A stretch of 21,751 bases of DNA. Origin: CAYFVR01 sp046541515 (lineage in GTDB: Bacteria > Desulfobacterota > Desulfobacteria > Desulfobacterales > Desulfococcaceae). Positions within the stretch are counted from its first letter, which is position 1, and every line of letters starts with the position of its first letter. Of the stretch, positions 15,122-21,751 are shown piece after piece. The stretch is taken from positions 1 through 21,751 of the forward strand of contig JBKHDD010000074.1 of NCBI GenBank assembly GCA_046541515.1. Direction: 5' to 3'. The position numbers and the translations under genes are program-made. The notes beneath the pieces are model-generated. The model was not told the origin of the DNA. It made no database searches and worked only from the letters and a program-made list of their open reading frames with translations.

Positions 15122-15161
15122 AACCCCGGCCTTTCCGCGAAACGGCTGGAAAGGCCGGGTT
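15122..15161 (+). terminator. Hairpin after the small membrane protein gene
   Basis: A 12-bp stem (CCCGGCCTTTCC at 15125-15136 paired with 15148-15159), with AA/TT at the base beyond one bulged C, has an 11-base loop. It lies directly after the stop at 15119. There is no real T-run, so it is a terminator-like hairpin rather than a certain terminator. Confidence 0.55.
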
Positions 15162-15329
15162 CCCTCTCGGCTGATCGGCGTGGCCGGCCTCCGTTCGAAC
15201 CCCAAAAATGGGCGGAGATACGGGCGCGGCGGAAGCGCCCCGCGGGAACGGAAATCCGCGGACGGGGATGATAAAAAGGCGGGACAAACGGAGGGGGGAG
15301 AGGTTTCCGGCGTCGGCCCGTCAACCCAA

Positions 15330-15632
15330 TTATTTGTACTTGGAGATCATGGAATTCTTTTCGGCCTCCATGATGGCGTCCAGCAGCTTTTCCGGGTTTC
15401 GCTTTTCGGCCAGATACAACGCGCCGCGAATGACCTTGGTGGCGTCCACCCGACGGTTGCTGACCTTGTTCACCTTGGAAACCAGCGATTCGATCAGATT
15501 CATGTCGTAGGCCCGCCAGCGATAGCTGCGGGGATAGTCCTTGATGCCTTTGACCAGCCCCGGCTTTTCGGTTTCCTCTTCCGGATCGGGAACGGTCAGC
15601 TTGGTCCTAACGCCCAGTTTCTTCTTGGCCAT
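15330..15632 (-). CDS. Small basic ParA partner, possible ribbon-helix-helix DNA-binding protein
   Basis: The product has 100 residues. The first ~30 are basic and probably disordered (MAKKKLGVRTKLTVPDPEEE). Residues about 36-90 (SYRWRAYDMNLIESLVSKVNKVSNRRVDATKVIRGALYLAEKR) have the look of a ribbon-helix-helix or similar small DNA-binding domain, as found in ParG-type partners of ParA. It starts inside the end of the parA-like gene (26-base overlap), with GAGGA about 11 bases before the ATG. ParA and the small protein are therefore translated together. It probably binds a centromere-like site or an upstream operator and stimulates ParA ATPase activity. It lacks the ParB CTPase and helix-turn-helix blocks, so it is not a classic chromosomal ParB. 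Confidence 0.7.
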   Translation of the reverse strand: MAKKKLGVRTKLTVPDPEEETEKPGLVKGIKDYPRSYRWRAYDMNLIESLVSKVNKVSNRRVDATKVIRGALYLAEKRNPEKLLDAIMEAEKNSMISKYK

Positions 15633-16410
15633 ATTGCAATATTTCCTCGGTCAGCGCCGAAAAATCCGCGGCTCCGATGGAGCGGGGATCGAAAACGAAA
15701 ATCGGCTGGTTTTGCATCTGGGCCTGGTTGATGGCCTCGCTCCGGCGGATGATGGTGCGGAGCAGGTTTTCCTGGAAATCCGCCAGCAAGCCCTCAATGG
15801 CTTCGTTGGTCCGGGTGTTCCGGGTGTCCTTGCTGTTCCGAAGAATCCGGTACCGGTATTCCCCCGACTCCTTCACCTCCGCGATGCTGGCGAACAAATC
15901 CGAAATCCCGTCCAGGCTGTACTTGGAATAATTCGTGGGAATCAAAATCAGATCGGCCGTGTAAATGGCGTTGACGGTGAGGACCCCCAGGGTCGGCGGG
16001 CAATCCACCAGAATAAAATCGTAGTCCGCCTCGATTTTCCGAATCTGATTGTGGAAAATTTTTTCCCGATGGGTGCGGGAGATAATCCGTTCCGAAGAGG
16101 CCGCCAGATGAATATTGGCGGGCATCAAAAAGAGATTTTCCACCGGACCGACTTCTTCCCCGTCTTCGGACGCCCCCCAGACCACGGCGGGCCGCGCCGC
16201 GTCCCGCACGTCGAACTTCCGGTCCTGAAAGAGTTCATTTACCGTGTTGGATTTGGGGACTTCGGCGGTATAGATGACGGTGCTGTGGGCCTGGGGATCC
16301 AAATCGATCACCAGCGTCCGCCTCCCGGCCGCCGCCAGGCCATACCCCAGGTTCACCGTGACGGTGGATTTCCCGACGCCCCCCTTCTGATTCAAAACCA
16401 CGATTTTCAT
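15607..16410 (-). CDS. ParA/Soj-family partition ATPase
   Basis: The protein has 267 residues, normal for the family. The deviant Walker A (KGGVGKST, residues 9-16), the switch region with VIDLDPQAHST (34-44), and the Walker B-like ILVDCPPTLGVLTVNA are all present. ParA ATPases bind nucleoid DNA as ATP dimers and position plasmids, chromosomes or large protein assemblies. The start is backed by GGGGTGA before the ATG. It lacks the N-terminal winged helix of P1-type ParA, so it is of the shorter Soj/ParF-like kind, usually paired with a small DNA-binding partner, as here. No rep gene or origin is visible, so the cargo could be a chromosome, an integrated element or a non-DNA structure. Confidence 0.92.
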   Translation of the reverse strand: MKIVVLNQKGGVGKSTVTVNLGYGLAAAGRRTLVIDLDPQAHSTVIYTAEVPKSNTVNELFQDRKFDVRDAARPAVVWGASEDGEEVGPVENLFLMPANIHLAASSERIISRTHREKIFHNQIRKIEADYDFILVDCPPTLGVLTVNAIYTADLILIPTNYSKYSLDGISDLFASIAEVKESGEYRYRILRNSKDTRNTRTNEAIEGLLADFQENLLRTIIRRSEAINQAQMQNQPIFVFDPRSIGAADFSALTEEILQYGQEETGR

Positions 16411-16431
16411 GATTCACCCCGCGGGTTGGAA

Positions 16432-16460
16432 TTTGAATCTCGTCTACCAGCGAAAGTCAA
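16432..16460 (-). promoter_or_regulatory. Possible promoter of the parA-like operon
   Basis: On the minus strand TTGACT (16460-16455) and TTCAAA (16437-16432) are 17 bases apart, 22 bases before the parA ATG. The -10 match is poor, so this is tentative. Confidence 0.3.
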
Positions 16461-16494
16461 GAAAATCAAGCCAAAAGTAGTTTTTTAATCGGCT

Positions 16495-16526
16495 AATTTT
16501 GTAGCGATGCCAACGGCTACGAAATT
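16495..16526. repeat. Inverted repeat upstream of the parA-like gene
   Basis: Arms AATTTTGTAGC and GCTACGAAATT pair at 10 of 11 positions around a ten-base loop. It covers the last codon and stop of the glycosylase gene and lies about 85 bases upstream of the parA-like start. It is not followed by a T-run on either strand, so an operator or centromere-like site for the small partner protein is as likely as a terminator. Confidence 0.45.
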
Positions 16527-17256
16527 ATCCCGATTCTCCATCCTTGAAAAGAGAAATCCCCAGCTCCGCCAGTTCGGATTCGGCCAGCCGTCCCCAGTCT
16601 TTGTTGGCCCGAGGATTGGCCGGACTGGGATGGGAAACTCGGCCAATCCGGAGGTCGAAACCGGAGAGGGCGGACCGGGCCCGGTCCGCCGCGAATCGGC
16701 CGACGCCGATCACCCATTCCGGGCTCAAGGCCTCCGCCCAGGCCCGAAGGGCCCGATCGCAGACCGAAAAAAGCGGCTTTTTCTCGGACGCCGGCAGCCG
16801 ATCCGGCGTCCGATTCCGCCCGCTTTCTTCCAGAAACAGCAAGGGGCAGTAGTTGGCCACGAAAAACCGGGCGAAGAAGCGCTCCGGCGTGCCGAATCGC
16901 TCTTCGGCCCAGCCCCAAAGCCGACGCCCGCTGACCTCGCTGCGGTCGCAGGAAAAGCCCATGACCGGGCGCGCCGGATGGGGCGTATCCGGCGCGCCCA
17001 CCCTTCCCTCGATCTTCAGCCACTTTCGGACGGTGGACACCTCACCGAACGGAACGCCGGTCTGCGCCATGCCCCAGGGCCCCGGATTCATGCCCAGCAG
17101 CACGATGGATTTCGGCGGCCGGCCATACCGTTCCAGATAGCGGTCATGGGGTTGCCGGGCATACCCAAGCGGATTGTAAACATGGGTGACCGGCGGCCCA
17201 AATTGAAGCGGCTCCAACTCTTCCAGCCAGTCGTCGATGAGCTTCGAAAAGGGCAT
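16525..17256 (-). CDS. SMUG-type single-strand-selective uracil-DNA glycosylase
   Basis: The protein has 243 residues. It removes uracil, and probably related damaged bases, from DNA in base-excision repair. The SMUG family blocks are plain: THVYNPLGYARQPHDRYLERYG (24-45), the active-site motif GMNPGPWGMAQTGVPFGEV (55-73), the base-binding NYCPLLF with Asn135, and the DNA-intercalating motif HPSPANPRANKDW (209-221). The GMNPG motif places it in family 3, which lacks the Asp of family 1 enzymes. The start at 17256 follows GGGAGGG at good distance; a longer frame upstream is open but its residues are unlikely to be protein. The gene is on the same strand as parA, upstream of it, and may be transcribed alone. 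Confidence 0.92.
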   Translation of the reverse strand: MPFSKLIDDWLEELEPLQFGPPVTHVYNPLGYARQPHDRYLERYGRPPKSIVLLGMNPGPWGMAQTGVPFGEVSTVRKWLKIEGRVGAPDTPHPARPVMGFSCDRSEVSGRRLWGWAEERFGTPERFFARFFVANYCPLLFLEESGRNRTPDRLPASEKKPLFSVCDRALRAWAEALSPEWVIGVGRFAADRARSALSGFDLRIGRVSHPSPANPRANKDWGRLAESELAELGISLFKDGESG

Positions 17257-17404
17257 GATCCCTCCCTTCGAGGTGGATAATGGAAAGAAAGCGAGCGGGG
17301 ACGTCGGCGGGGATTGACGCGGACCGGCGGCGAAGGATATGTTTCCTCCCGCCGGGAAGCAACGGGATTCCCGGGAAACCGTCATCCCAAATCCGGGGGA
17401 AACC

Positions 17405-17608
17405 ATGCCATACGTCAACATTCGGATCACCCGAGAGGGCGCCACCGCCGATCAAAAAGCGGAACTCATCGGAGGCGTCACGAAACTTCTGCAAGACGTT
17501 CTGGGAAAAAACCCGGCCACCACGGTGGTGACCATCGACGAAGTGGAAACGGACAACTGGGGAATCGGCGGAGAATCCGTCACCGCCCGTCGTGCGCGGG
17601 GGGATTGA
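17405..17608 (+). CDS. 4-oxalocrotonate tautomerase family protein
   Basis: The protein has 67 residues (MPYVNIRITREGATADQKAELI...). After removal of Met the N-terminal proline is the catalytic general base, as in all tautomerase-superfamily enzymes. The family pattern of a beta strand, a helix (DQKAELIGGVTKLLQDVLG), a second strand (TTVVTIDEVETDNWGIGGE) and a short tail is complete. Such enzymes isomerise 2-hydroxymuconate-like keto-enol acids, but many small homologues have no known substrate. GGGGGAAACC before the ATG is an acceptable ribosome site. The gene is divergent from the glycosylase, with about 150 bases between them. No aromatic-degradation genes are nearby, so the substrate stays open. 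Confidence 0.9.
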   Translation: MPYVNIRITREGATADQKAELIGGVTKLLQDVLGKNPATTVVTIDEVETDNWGIGGESVTARRARGD

Positions 17609-17901
17609 TCCGCCGCCCATTTCCATGGGATGGGGCGAAAAAAACCTCGGGGGGTTTCCCGTCATGGGAGGGGAGGGGGGAAAGGGGCGGGTTCGCTTTT
17701 TCCCGAAGAGTAGGATCCCCGACGGAATGCGGGAACCAGGAAGGGAAGGAGAACATCCAAAGGTTCCCCGTTCTTCCACGGATGGGCATGGAGAATCCGC
17801 GCCTGGAAGAATCAACCGTCGTGGGATTGGACGTTTTCGGCGTAATCATGCCGGGTACCCTGGAATCGCCTTTCCCGGGGAACTCGGCATAGACAAAGGT
17901 T
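17609..17901. other. Intergenic stretch, nothing convincing
   Basis: A purine-rich run (many GGGGAGG-type blocks) at about 17640-17700 gives false Shine-Dalgarno matches, and the open frames here encode glycine, arginine and proline-rich products without fold. A weak hairpin with arms AAACC and GGTTT near 17645 could end the tautomerase transcript. Confidence 0.35.
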
Positions 17902-18069
17902 TTACCGAAAGATCCCCGCCAGCCAGGCGACGAGTCCCGCCGCCAAGAGAATCGCCAGCAGAATGCCCGCCCAGAATTGCAGGAATGACTTTTCATAGTC
18001 CGGTCGGGTGGAATCGTCCCCCAATTTTTTAAAAAAATCTCGTTCCTTGCTCGTGAATTTCGGCAGCAT
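17902..18069 (-). CDS. Small single-helix membrane protein
   Basis: The protein has 55 residues (MLPKFTSKERDFFKKLGDD...). A charged N-terminal half is followed by one hydrophobic helix (about residues 32-51, FWAGILLAILLAAGLVAWLA) and a very short end (GIFR). It is probably a tail-anchored or single-pass inner-membrane protein with the N-terminus in the cytoplasm. GGGGAG seven bases before the ATG supports this start over the upstream in-frame ATG at 18096. No family recognised; too short to be sure it is real, although the sharp split between charged and hydrophobic halves is typical of true small proteins. Confidence 0.5.
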   Translation of the reverse strand: MLPKFTSKERDFFKKLGDDSTRPDYEKSFLQFWAGILLAILLAAGLVAWLAGIFR

Positions 18070-18096
18070 GAAGGGGCTCCCCAAAAAATTTCGCAT

Positions 18097-18394
18097 TCAA
18101 ACAGCGCCCTTAGTGACCTTTTTTTTCGCCGGTGTCAAGATGTTGAAACGGTTTCGGTCCCAAGTTGCGCCCCTTCCCCCATCCGGCGCGGTTGGCCCCC
18201 TGCCGGGCGGCGCCGTTCTCGCCATTTTTTCAAGGTAAAAGTCCGCGGTTCCCCCCAATCGACCCAGATTTTTCCTTGTGCGCCATCGTCCTGACGAAAG
18301 AATTGACGCCCTGGCCCTTTCCGTGTATGAACCCCGACGAAAAAACAATCGAAAGGCTCCATCGCCCTTTACCCCGCCGAAAAACGGACCGCCC
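18097..18394. other. Divergent intergenic region
   Basis: This lies between the minus-strand single-helix gene and the plus-strand DinB-like gene. Frames crossing it have no ribosome site or recognisable product. An A/T-rich part at about 18085-18125 could hold the promoter of the minus-strand gene. Nothing else is seen. Confidence 0.3.
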
Positions 18395-18931
18395 ATGTCC
18401 CCAAATTCCGAACATTTGATCCGGAGGAGCCAGGCTCTCCGCGCCCTGTTGGAATCCGCGATAGATCAAGTCGCCGAACTGCCGGATTGGGTGGACCAAC
18501 GCTCGCCGGGACCCGATCGATGGTCTCCCGTCCAGATTCTTGAGCACCTGATCCTGGCCGAGCGGGAGATGCTTGGCTTCCCCGCCCCGTTCTCCGAGCG
18601 GGATATCGAACGCCCGCGCATTCGCCACCGGCTCGGCCGGGCTTCGGTGTTGACGGTTTTAAAACTCGGAATTCCCGTCCCGGTCCCCGAGACCGCCATG
18701 TCTCCCAAGGGGAAAACCCCCCTTCACCGACTTCGACGAATGATCGCGGAAATCCACGACTGGCTGGAAACCGAAATTGCGTCCGAACCCGCGGAAACCC
18801 TCCGCAGCCCCATTTTTCATCATCCGATCACCGGCCCAATGACGCTGGAACAGGCCCTCCGGCTGGACAAGCTCCACATCAAAACCCACCTGCGCCATCT
18901 GGACGACCTGATTACGGAACTGACCGCCTGA
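18395..18931 (+). CDS. DinB-like four-helix metalloprotein
   Basis: The protein has 178 residues, typical for the DinB_2/YfiT-like superfamily. The three metal-binding histidines of the family can be placed: His51 in WSPVQILEHLILAE on the first helix pair, and His161 with His165 in LDKLHIKTHLRHL near the end (HxxxH). The family includes bacillithiol- and other thiol-dependent transferases and proteins induced by DNA damage; the function of this one is unknown. The frame is open upstream to 18278, but those residues are proline and lysine-rich. I chose ATG at 18395 because the DinB-like helix starts just after it. The ribosome site is weak (GGA), so the start is not certain. Confidence 0.75.
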   Translation: MSPNSEHLIRRSQALRALLESAIDQVAELPDWVDQRSPGPDRWSPVQILEHLILAEREMLGFPAPFSERDIERPRIRHRLGRASVLTVLKLGIPVPVPETAMSPKGKTPLHRLRRMIAEIHDWLETEIASEPAETLRSPIFHHPITGPMTLEQALRLDKLHIKTHLRHLDDLITELTA

Positions 18932-19322
18932 TTCCAAAGGGGCCGGCCCGCTTTTCCCACGCGCCGGCCCAAAACGCGCCAAACCCGTCTCCGACCGGAT
19001 GGGTCCCCCGTCGAAACCCATCCGGCCAAAACGGGCACAGGCAAATTCCCCGCCCAGGCCGGAAATACAAGCCAAGCGTCAGGCATCCCGCCTCTTTTTC
19101 GCGGCCATGGAATGGGCCTTGCCGTTTCTTTCGGATTTCGCGGAGATATCGGCAGGCCCGGGATATGGGAGATGAATCCCCGCCCCCCACATCGAAATCC
19201 GTCCGTTCTGGAAAAACAGCACGCCCAACCTCCCAACGACTCCCGGTTGCGCGAAACTGCACTTCAACTTTGGCGGGAAAACTCGGAAAACGGGTGAGGG
19301 GGCGAAACCCGGAAGAATGGAT
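18932..19322. other. Intergenic stretch between converging genes, nothing convincing
   Basis: About 390 GC-rich bases. Several overlapping frames on both strands are open but arginine and proline-rich, without ribosome sites. No tRNA-like cloverleaf or repeat array was seen by eye. Confidence 0.35.
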
Positions 19323-19835
19323 TCACCGGGGCGCGGAATGCCTTAACTCGAAACGGGCCTGGGCAAGGAGGGCTTCCTGAACCCAAGCGGCGCGAGATTT
19401 TCCGGATTGCTGGATGGCGGCTTCGACGAGGGAATTTCCGCCGTCCGCCCATTCCAGACTTGGCTGGGAGGGGGTGACGTATTGCAGGGCCTCCGGCTTT
19501 CGGCGAGGCCGGGGAACGTGCCCCTCCAGGTTGACGCCGCGCAAATCCGGAAATTGGCGGAAGGTTTCCGGGAGGTGGGCGCGGTCCGCAAATCGGAGAC
19601 GCCAGAGCTTTCTGCCCGTGTCGCTCGGCTCTTTGCGGGCAACCGCCACGAAATCCTCCGGGGAGGGTTGGATCATGCGGTCGGCGTCCCATCGGCCAAT
19701 GATGTAGCCGGACTCTTTCCCAAGAAAATGGTCGGGCAGCTCTGCGAGGTACTGAAGAAAGCGGTCGTAACTCCGGCGGCATCGCTGGGGAAGCTCGTCG
19801 ATGTGAATCCTGGGCATTCGCATGAAATTTTCCAT
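19323..19835 (-). CDS. Orphan soluble protein of unknown function
   Basis: The protein has 170 residues from the ATG at 19835, or 166 from the ATG at 19823 (MRMPRIHIDELPQRC...). The second start has GGAAAA a few bases upstream and is the better one. The sequence has balanced charge and plausible secondary structure: a helix (YDRFLQYLAELPDHFL), strand-like GYIIGRWDA, FVAVARKE, KLWRLRF, then a C-terminal helix (KSRAAWVQEALLAQARFEL) that resembles the helix of small ribbon-helix-helix proteins only loosely. No signal peptide or membrane helix. The codon pattern is GC-rich like that of native genes. The upstream region is AT-rich and may hold its promoter. I do not recognise a family. Confidence 0.55.
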   Translation of the reverse strand: MENFMRMPRIHIDELPQRCRRSYDRFLQYLAELPDHFLGKESGYIIGRWDADRMIQPSPEDFVAVARKEPSDTGRKLWRLRFADRAHLPETFRQFPDLRGVNLEGHVPRPRRKPEALQYVTPSQPSLEWADGGNSLVEAAIQQSGKSRAAWVQEALLAQARFELRHSAPR

Positions 19836-20164
19836 AAATTTATAAGTTTATTGTCAAGTGTAGGAGAGACGCCCGGTGCATGTCAATCGGGGTCTGCCGG
19901 AATCACCAGCGTCCGGGTTTTGGAAAATTCAATGAAAACCGGGGATTCAGATTCAAATTTTCGGGGATTTTTGATGATTTTCGAAGAAAAGGCAAAAGAA
20001 CCATGCGGTTTTTCATGTTCGATAGAGGGAAGTGAAGGATTTCCCGGGAATTTTTTGATTTTGGTGATTCGGAAGAACGGTCCCGATCCCACGGGCAAAA
20101 AAAGGAGCCATCCGGATTGACAGGTGGCCCGGAACATTTTTCTTGAAATCAAGATTCATGGCGC
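19836..20164. other. Moderately AT-rich stretch, possible short open frame
   Basis: A plus-strand frame from ATG 19932 to TGA 20120 would encode 62 residues (MKTGDSDSNFRGFLMIFEEK...), with GGAAAA about six bases upstream. The product has no recognised motif. A minus-strand frame (20152-19883) is the alternative and looks poorer. I leave both as uncertain. The region otherwise should hold the promoter of the minus-strand gene ending at 19323 and that of the YceI-like gene. Confidence 0.3.
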
Positions 20165-20944
20165 ATGCCGGCCGCAACCGGTCGCCTCTCGCGGGGTCCA
20201 AAGCGGGGGCCACATGGAACAGCTTTCGACGCCGGGAGACCCTCCTTGGCGTCATCCACGACCGCCGACGGCGGCGTTGTCATCCGCCACCCCGCATGGA
20301 AAAACGGCGAATACCGGGAGGAAAACCCGGCGGCGCCGGACCCCTTGGAACCCACTTATCGGTTCTCCGAAGGCCGCTACGTGGCCGACCCGTCGGGCGG
20401 CGTGGTGGAATGGTCGGGCCGCAACGCCAACGGCAAACATTACGGAACCATCCATCTGGCGGAACGCGAAATCGCCGTGGCGGGAAACCGGCCAACGGGC
20501 GGCTTTTCCGCGGACATGGCCACCATCCGGAACCAAGACCTCGCGGGGGATCCCTGCCGGCCGGCGCTGATCGACCATCTGATGCCGGGCGATTTCTTCT
20601 TCGTCCAGCGATTCCCCAAGGCCCATTTCCAGGTCCGGAAGGTGATTCCGCTGACAGATGCCACGCCCACGGAGCCCAACTACCAGATCGAGGGCGAGCT
20701 GGAAATCCGGGGAATCCGGCGGCCCTTGGCCTTCGAGAGGCCACCGTGAATCCGGCGGGAGAAGACCAGGTGGCTGCCGAGGCCCAATTCGACATCGATC
20801 GAACCCGCTGGGGGGGTCATATACGGGTCCAGCCGTTTTTTCGCCCACCTGGGCATGCACCGGGTCTTCGACCGGATCAGCTTCGACATCCGCATCGCCT
20901 TCCGTCGGGCGGCCTCCTCCGCCTGGCCCTCGTCCCTCAAACGC
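20165..20944 (+). pseudogene. YceI-like gene with two frameshifts
   Basis: YceI proteins are lipocalin-like beta-barrels that bind isoprenoid-type ligands. The first frame carries the N-terminal and central family blocks (VADPSGGVVEWSGRNANGKHYG, GGFSADMATIRNQDLAGD, HLMPGDFFFVQRFPKAHF, PNYQIEGELEIRG) but stops at 20749, before the last strands. The missing part is present in other frames. From about 20739, ATVNPAGEDQVAAEAQFDIDRTRW follows in the +1-shifted frame. After the seven-G run at 20810-20816 the frame changes again to GVIYGSSRFFAHLGMHRVFDRISFDIRIAF, the usual YceI ending. Removing one G from that run would fix the second break. The N-terminus is uncertain; no signal peptide or good ribosome site is seen. 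Either the gene is decaying or the sequence has two indel errors. Confidence 0.8.
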
Positions 20945-20992
20945 AACGGCCCGACCGGGGGGACTTCCCGCCGGTCGGGCCGTTGTCTTTTC
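20945..20992 (+). terminator. Rho-independent terminator of the YceI-like gene
   Basis: A perfect 14-bp stem (AACGGCCCGACCGG at 20945-20958 paired with 20971-20984) with a 12-base loop is followed by GTCTTTT. It is a strong intrinsic terminator on the plus strand. The last YceI frame runs through it without a stop, further evidence that the reading frame is disturbed. Confidence 0.8.
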
Positions 20993-21081
20993 CGCGTCGT
21001 TCCCGGCCACCGGCCCCCCTCCGAGAAAAAAACGATTCGACATCCTCCCGGGGACGCCAGGTCCGAAAACCGATGAAGCGG

Positions 21082-21751
21082 TCAGGGCGCTTCGATGGGG
21101 CGAATCTGAATGGCCGGATAAAAGCCTTTGAGGGGCCCTTCGGCGTAGGGACGGATGGTGTTGAAGGACATGGCCTGGTTCTTTTGGGCGTGGCCGATGC
21201 CCTCGCTCCCGTCGTAATAGGCGCCGTTGGCTTCCAGAATATGCTCGATCCGATGCTCGAAGGCGGAAACCAGAGCCTCGCCGCTTCCGGAAAAGGTCAT
21301 GGCGCCCAGGCCGGCCTCTCCGCGGACCTTGCGAAGCTCGTCGATGGCCATGCTGTGCCGGGCCAGGTCTTCCCGGTTGCGGATGAAGCCCCAAACCACG
21401 TGCCGATCCGGGATTTCCACCGGCTCTTCCAGGTCGATGATGGTGTGCGGCATGAACATGCAGCCGGAACCCACCCGCAAGGGCGCGTCCGCCCGGCCCC
21501 GGAGGAAGGAGTTGAAGGCCACGAAGACCTTTTCCCCCATCCGGCAGTGGATCAGGATGCCGCCGTGGGCGGTGATGTTGAGACCCGCCAGTTCCGAATC
21601 GACGATGAAGCAGTGCTCCTGGGCGTTGGCGCCCCGCCCCAGCCGGGCGTTTTCCAGGTAGGCCCGCTGACAGACGATGACGTTTTCGTCGATCCGGCAG
21701 TCTCCCTTGACCACCGCGTAGGGGCTGACCGCGCTCCATTCCGGCACGTTC
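21082..21751 (-). CDS. Left-handed beta-helix protein, gamma-carbonic-anhydrase-like, 5' end cut off
   Basis: At least 221 residues are present; the window ends just upstream of a possible GTG start at 21747, so the true N-terminus may lie outside. The repeating six-residue pattern of the left-handed beta-helix is clear (SAVSPYAVVKGDCRIDENVIV, ARLGRGANAQEHCFIVD, LNITAHGGILIHCRMGEKVFV). Histidines 45, 61 and 67 (counted from the GTG) sit where gamma-class carbonic anhydrases have their zinc ligands, but the last two are six apart instead of five. The C-terminal part (about 130-221) is a helical extension (LARHSMAIDELRKVRGEAG, ALVSAFEHRIEHILEANGAYYDG) ending MSFNTIRPYAEGPLKGFYP. It may be a carbonic anhydrase homologue or a related trimeric protein without that activity. 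Neighbouring genes offer no clue. Confidence 0.8.
   Translation of the reverse strand, partial: NVPEWSAVSPYAVVKGDCRIDENVIVCQRAYLENARLGRGANAQEHCFIVDSELAGLNITAHGGILIHCRMGEKVFVAFNSFLRGRADAPLRVGSGCMFMPHTIIDLEEPVEIPDRHVVWGFIRNREDLARHSMAIDELRKVRGEAGLGAMTFSGSGEALVSAFEHRIEHILEANGAYYDGSEGIGHAQKNQAMSFNTIRPYAEGPLKGFYPAIQIRPIEAP

Noticed and set aside
14325..15287. Minus-strand open frame of 320 codons across the small membrane protein gene
   Set aside because: No family features; the plus-strand gene at 14667 has a strong Shine-Dalgarno and clear membrane helices.
15631..15642. Perfect 12-base palindrome ATATTGCAATAT at the start of the small ParA partner
   Set aside because: It lies within overlapping coding sequence and can arise by chance; no second copy was noticed, so I do not call it an operator.
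1..21751. tRNA, rRNA, CRISPR arrays, insertion sequences, integrases
   Set aside because: Searched by eye on both strands; no cloverleaf, regular repeat-spacer pattern or transposase motif was found. A covariance-model or repeat-finder run could still reveal a small RNA.

Overview
The window is about 21.7 kb of bacterial DNA. It is mostly GC-rich, with strong C/G preference at third codon positions, and is broken by two AT-rich patches (about 1-720 and about 1735-2865) that look imported. The gene content fits a Gram-negative, probably anaerobic, deltaproteobacterial/Desulfobacterota-type genome: a lipoprotein with an MliC-like domain, a DUF3786-like protein, a SMUG-type uracil-DNA glycosylase and a hybrid histidine kinase with an ABC-type solute-binding sensor. 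That assignment is inference from gene style; no rRNA or marker gene is present.

Layout. 1-3503: a broken small membrane-protein gene in AT-rich DNA, a poorly coding stretch, an intact four-helix membrane protein (1313-1711), an AT-rich acyltransferase-3 gene (1753-2760), and a lipoprotein (2805-3503) whose signal peptide lies in AT-rich DNA and whose mature part is GC-rich. 3615-6315, minus strand: a four-gene cluster read as DUF3786-like protein, unknown 126-aa protein, biotin synthase BioB, OsmC-like protein, ending at a clear terminator. 6832-9564, plus strand: a lone 910-aa hybrid histidine kinase. 9666-14168, minus strand: a two-gene unit that is the most notable part of the window. Its first product is a 983-aa RelA/SpoT-shaped protein (degenerate hydrolase and synthetase regions, TGS, ACT) fused to a P-loop ATPase. 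The second, starting three bases after the first one stops, is a 515-aa P-loop ATPase with a C-terminal OmpR/PhoB-type winged helix. 14667-15119: a small membrane protein. 15330-16410, minus: ParA with a small basic partner. 16525-17256, minus: SMUG-type glycosylase. 17405-19835: a 4-oxalocrotonate tautomerase, a single-helix protein, a DinB-like protein and an orphan protein. 20165-20944: a YceI gene disrupted by two frameshifts and followed by a strong terminator. 21082-end, minus: a left-handed beta-helix (gamma-carbonic-anhydrase-like) protein cut by the window edge.

Functional reading. The 9666-14168 pair suggests a signalling module. A RelA/SpoT-derived sensor that seems to have lost its (p)ppGpp hydrolase and probably its synthetase chemistry, but kept the TGS and ACT regions used to read tRNA and ribosome state, is joined to an ATPase and translated together with an ATPase-transcription factor. 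A compact promoter, a near-perfect Shine-Dalgarno and a TTG start precede the pair. I do not recognise this arrangement as a described system, but I could not search databases.
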